Below, in pieces: positions 62,501-64,000 of a stretch of 64,000 nt of DNA. Every line of letters starts with the position of its first letter. Within the stretch, counting starts at the first letter, position 1. The translations under genes and the position numbers were made by a program. The notes below the pieces were generated by a model that was not told the DNA's origin, searched no databases, and worked only from the letters and a program-made list of their open reading frames with translations. This stretch comes from Dryas octopetala (taxonomy: Eukaryota > Streptophyta > Magnoliopsida > Rosales > Rosaceae), in contig OY992835.1 in NCBI GenBank assembly GCA_963921425.1, positions 2,356,001-2,420,000 on the forward strand, in the 5' to 3' direction.

Positions 62501-63356
62501 CTAAAGAACAAGAAGGAGAAGGTTCTTGAAGGCACTACTGGGTGGTGGGTTGGGTTGGCGTCTGTCTTACAAATACATTATATGGACAAGACTTGTAGGA
62601 GCGGCTACCATATAGCTTTAATTGTTAATTACTTGAAATCACAATAATTACTAGCTATAGACAGGAATTTCGAATAAATTCCCGGTGCCAACTTGATCGA
62701 TCTTACAATATCATTACCCAGTATATATATATGCTCCCACTCATCTCTACCCTTTTAACTTTGAATCTTTTACTTTTTTTATTTCTTCTTTTTACAACTT
62801 TGAATCTTTTACTTATGCAAAAATACTATACCCAATACCCAATTTCCAGATTTTGTACGTTATACACTGTTTTATATGGTTGCTAACATCAGATAACATG
62901 CATAATATAAAAAGGTTCGCGTGTACGCTCTCAAAGAGCTGAACACTATGCAACCATGCCAAAATCAGTGCCAAAATTCAAATATTTCAATTTGGTCAAA
63001 CTTTAAAATAAAACAATTATTTGTAAAATAAATAATTATGTTGAATTCTCGGAAAATGTTTAAAATAAACAACAATAATTTAAAAATTATCCCAAAACTT
63101 CTCAAATAAATTCTCAAATAAAATTTGAGAAATTTACGGGGTCTCAGATCCAAGCTCATCATGTTTCTTCCCTTAGATATCCTTGGACATATTCATTCAC
63201 TTACACGATGATCCTAGAGTTTAAGTGTAGTGAATAATGGTACGTTATACCCTAATTAATGTGAAATTCACATGAATCGAAATATCTCTTGATCGAGTCG
63301 CTTCAACCAAACATCTTTGGTTAACCAATTATCATTGGTTTTAGGACATATTTCCA
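62501..63356. other. Upstream of USP; AT-rich, nothing identified
   Basis: This interval presumably holds the USP promoter in its first few hundred bases. No other gene or repeat was recognised. Confidence 0.3.
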
Positions 63357-64000
63357 TGTCACGCCCCACTTTCCAGGCCCGTGAAAAACACTAAAACCTT
63401 GCCTTTAAACCCTTTTTCAAACAATGAGCCATATACTTAATATAATAAATAAAATACATTTAATAAATCAGAGTGTGAGCCTAACTGACAAAATATTTAT
63501 GTATATAAAACCATTGTATCAAAAACAATTAACAAAATCAACTGGTCTCACTGTCTCGTCTTCTCCCCACTGACTTCTCAGCTTGCTTAATTTGCAAAAC
63601 CAACCGCTGCACCGTGGAATGATGCATCAGGTTATAATTACATAAAAACCCGGAAAGCTATGAAGCTCGTATGAGTGAAATGACACCACCTCAATTCTCA
63701 ATGAACCAGACATAACAATATTAATTCTCAATTTCCACCATAAACATCAATAATACCAATATTCCTCATTTCCATCATATTCCAACAGTAATTATGATAA
63801 TCCTTTCAATATCTCCAAACCAAATTACCATAATCAAAATCATTCAAATCATATGCATCACAATTAGCAACCTAGTGGTAATCCACAATAATCCAATTAT
63901 GTACTTAATAACAAAATCATCATCAATACCATTCTCCTAATTCAATCCTAGAATTACCCAATTCTAGCATACGAGCATACAAACAAGGTAAACAACAGAC
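63357..64000. mobile_element. Possible LTR start running off the window edge (fossil)
   Basis: TGTCACGCCCCAC at 63357 resembles the first bases of many plant gypsy LTRs. The following sequence is non-coding with LTR-like composition to the end of the window. The partner LTR, primer site and target duplication would lie outside the window, so this is tentative. Confidence 0.35.

Overview
The window is nuclear DNA of a flowering plant, most likely a eudicot. The evidence is GT-AG introns, plant-type LTR elements, hAT, Mutator and CACTA transposons, and two recognisable plant genes: a calmodulin-binding-type glutamate decarboxylase (GAD) and a universal stress protein (USP). The species cannot be fixed from the sequence alone. 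All comparisons here were made by eye.

Layout. Bases 1-11385 are gene-poor and AT-rich. They hold a hairpin-forming minisatellite (1041-1585), two short hAT-type elements with 8-bp target duplications (2326-3026, 4201-4638), a perfect 18-bp inverted repeat (7406-7451), a CACTA-type terminus (ending 8131), a fold-back Mutator-type MITE (9493-10017) and a Copia fragment (10574-11140).

Bases 11386-47295 form one nest of transposons whose order can be read from target-site duplications. A Mutator-like element of about 1.07 kb (11386-12448 plus 47292-47295) was hit in its right terminal repeat by a Copia LTR retrotransposon (12449-47286, duplication ATTTT). Inside the Copia element lie two later insertions. 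One is a tandem array of a short non-autonomous Ty3/gypsy element, with four LTRs and three internal regions on an exact 4569-bp period (13317-29952, duplication ATTGC). The other is a 12.4-kb CACTA transposon (33654-46089, duplication ATT). Removing the insertions leaves about 5.76 kb of Copia, a normal length for the superfamily.

The CACTA element has an apparently open, four-exon TNP2-type transposase gene. It also carries genomic pieces of host genes: a RETICULATA-RELATED exon, a protein-kinase exon present twice, the first two exons of a GH1 beta-glucosidase, and a proline/glycine-rich exon-like piece I do not recognise. It is therefore a multi-gene-capturing (transduplicating) CACTA.

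Bases 47296-64000 are the genic part. Mutator-type MITEs lie at 47327-47621 and inside GAD intron 2. GAD runs on the plus strand (50030-55812, seven exons, 502 residues), with a (CT)30 tract ending five bases before the start codon and a 3.5-kb GC-AG intron. After a gap with a few exon-like scraps, the USP gene lies on the minus strand (60662-62416, four exons, 166 residues). The window ends in a sequence resembling the start of an LTR (from 63357). The two host genes are not obviously linked in function, although both families are associated with stress responses.
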